NCBI GenBank assembly: GCA_031264975.1
Contig: JAISDH010000035.1
Coordinates: forward strand, 1-25,052
Source: Bacteroidales bacterium
GTDB lineage: Bacteria > Bacteroidota > Bacteroidia > Bacteroidales > WCHB1-69
Reading direction: 5' to 3'
Length of the DNA stretch: 25,052 bases
Shown here: piece by piece, positions 23,706 through 25,052 of the stretch
Position numbering within the stretch: position 1 is the first letter of the stretch
Layout: each line of letters begins with the position of its first letter
Made by a program: the position numbers and the translations under genes
Notes under the pieces: generated by a model
Told to the model about the DNA's origin: nothing
The model's database searches: none
The model's input: only the letters and a program-made list of their open reading frames with translations

Positions 23706-23790
23706 TGCTAAGAAGAGATGGCGTTTGCCCGTGAAATCTATTAAGTAGTATGAGTTTTTTGCCTTAACCCTTTTGTTTTAACTGAATCAC

Positions 23791-25052
23791 ATGCCCACAA
23801 GTGGAAAAAATAGTCGTTATGCCGTATCGGTAACTTGGATTCTAATCATAGAAGATATACTGACGCTAAATTTGCTATATACGGCCTTGCTCTACACCTT
23901 TGGTCTTGAATGGAGCCAGTCTTCATATCAATTCTTGCAATTTTTAGTGAACTTCGGATATGTCGTAGGCCTTGCCGTGATGAAGATGGAAGTCAATCTT
24001 CGGAAGCTACATCTGTCGAATATTATCAGGCGAAATTTTTACCGGTTGTCCGTGCTTTTTCTCGTTTTGTTGCTTTGCTTGTTTGTGCAGAAAATGACAG
24101 ACGAGGTCTCGCGCCTGTTTGTATTTACTTTTCTTGGCGCTATTTTTATTCTCTTATCCCTATTCCATTGGATAACGAAAAAAATATTGCTGAAGTTGTT
24201 AAGTACCGGCCGCTATAGCGAGAAATGCATTATTTTGGGCGCGGGGCTTTTGGGCGAAAAGCTATATACGGAATTAACCGGCTCTTCGCAACTGGATGTG
24301 CAAGTGCTCGGCTTCTTTGATGACGACCCGGGCAATAGTAACGGACATCTTTTAGGTACTATTGAAGACGCGAAAGCGTATGCCCTGGAGCATGGCGTTT
24401 CAAGGATTTATTGTACGTTGCCTTTGCACGCCAGGGAGAAAATTCTTGATTTTTTGAATTTTTCGGAAGATCATGTAATCAAGTATTATATTGTCCCTGC
24501 CATAGGCTATTATACCGGCACGCCTTTGCTGTTAGATGCAGTGGGCAATATGCCTGTGTTTGTGGTGCGGCGATCGCCGTTGAGTTATGTCCATAGTCTC
24601 ATAATCAAAAGAGTATTTGATGTGGTATTCTCTTTTGTGTTTCTTGTTACGCTGTTCCCCATTGTTTATCTCATCATAGCGATAGCCGTTAAAATAAGTT
24701 CGCCGGGCCCTGTATTCTTTAAGCAGGAACGTACCGGTAAAAAAGGAACCACATTCAATTGTTATAAATTCCGAAGTATGCGATGTAACAGTGAGGCGCA
24801 TACCAAACAGGCTACAGCCAATGATTGCCGTACAACCCATGTGGGTGATATATTGCGTCGCACCAATTTGGATGAACTGCCGCAGTTTATTAATGTACTT
24901 AAAGGTGATATGTCAGTTGTAGGGCCACGGCCGCACATGCTGTTGCACACCGACCAGTATTCGCAATTGGTGAACAAATACATGGTGCGCCATTTTGTGA
25001 AGCCCGGCATTACCGGATGGGCGCAAGTGAACGGCTTCCGTGGAGAAACAAG
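23791..25052 (+). CDS. WcaJ-like polyprenyl-phosphate sugar-1-phosphate transferase (3' end cut by window)
   Basis: From ATG 23791 an open frame of about 420 residues runs off the right edge. The first third has four or five membrane helices. A Rossmann-like CoA-binding-type domain follows (CIILGAGLLGEKLYTEL, about 147-163), then another membrane helix (about 275-300). The catalytic bacterial sugar transferase domain begins SPGPVFFKQERTGKKG and includes YKFRSM, RRTNLDELPQFINVLKGDMS, VVGPRP and PGITGWAQVNG. This enzyme starts each repeat unit by moving sugar-1-phosphate to the polyprenyl carrier. The missing end is probably only about 40-50 residues. An upstream in-frame stop supports the start. 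It is placed after the ATPase island, separated from the other glycan genes. Confidence 0.92.
   Translation, partial: MPTSGKNSRYAVSVTWILIIEDILTLNLLYTALLYTFGLEWSQSSYQFLQFLVNFGYVVGLAVMKMEVNLRKLHLSNIIRRNFYRLSVLFLVLLLCLFVQKMTDEVSRLFVFTFLGAIFILLSLFHWITKKILLKLLSTGRYSEKCIILGAGLLGEKLYTELTGSSQLDVQVLGFFDDDPGNSNGHLLGTIEDAKAYALEHGVSRIYCTLPLHAREKILDFLNFSEDHVIKYYIVPAIGYYTGTPLLLDAVGNMPVFVVRRSPLSYVHSLIIKRVFDVVFSFVFLVTLFPIVYLIIAIAVKISSPGPVFFKQERTGKKGTTFNCYKFRSMRCNSEAHTKQATANDCRTTHVGDILRRTNLDELPQFINVLKGDMSVVGPRPHMLLHTDQYSQLVNKYMVRHFVKPGITGWAQVNGFRGET

Larger units (their letters stand above)
23453..23790. other. intergenic region with a repeat copy, possible IS end and promoter box
   Basis: No gene is seen. 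In order it holds two tandem near-copies of AAAAGAG followed by a GC-rich motif at 23530-23564, the second 70-bp direct repeat at 23571-23640, and a TATCTTTG box at 23698-23705. It ends at the start of the sugar transferase gene. Confidence 0.6.

Overview
The window reads as a capsular or exopolysaccharide locus of a Bacteroidales bacterium (phylum Bacteroidota). The signs are a UpxY-type NusG-like antiterminator, a Wzc-like tyrosine autokinase, several TAnnTTTG promoter boxes, few Shine-Dalgarno sites, and paired AAA ATPase genes of types common in that order. All supported genes lie on the + strand. Species cannot be fixed from the sequence.

Layout. (1) 1-3423: the tail of a probable Wza-like export protein, a Wzc-like co-polymerase/tyrosine kinase, a small HAD hydrolase, and a UpxY-type antiterminator. 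(2) 3424-3657: a non-coding leader with two good hairpins, placed where UpxY would act. (3) 3658-10976: a fused F420H2-dehydrogenase-beta/left-handed-beta-helix acyltransferase. It is followed by a compact acyl-building cassette: acyl carrier protein, ketoreductase, malonyl transferase, KAS III, second ketoreductase, second KAS III, metallo-beta-lactamase-fold hydrolase. (4) 10949-20090: glycan assembly genes, namely a Wzx-type flippase, an SGNH-like membrane protein, polysaccharide pyruvyl transferase, an EpsG-like polymerase, three GT4 glycosyltransferases, a methyltransferase, and a decayed radical SAM remnant. (5) 20091-23790: an unlike island holding a hairpin, a gene of seven 21-bp repeats, a GC-richer unknown gene, a broken ATPase/DUF4143 gene, an intact ATPase/DUF234 gene, and two copies of a 70-bp direct repeat. 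(6) 23791 to the end: a WcaJ-like initiating sugar-1-phosphate transferase, cut by the window edge.

How it works together (inference). The initiating transferase loads the first sugar on a polyprenyl carrier and the GT4 enzymes extend it. The pyruvyl transferase, methyltransferase and LbH acyltransferase decorate it. The flippase moves the unit, the EpsG-like protein polymerises it, and Wzc/Wza control length and export. No nucleotide-sugar synthesis genes are visible.

The most notable feature is the acyl cassette. It has two condensing enzymes and two ketoreductases with one ACP and one malonyl transferase, but no dehydratase or enoyl reductase. This logic predicts a short polyhydroxylated acyl group, such as 3-hydroxybutyryl or 3,5-dihydroxyhexanoyl, made as a substituent of the polysaccharide rather than as membrane fatty acid.
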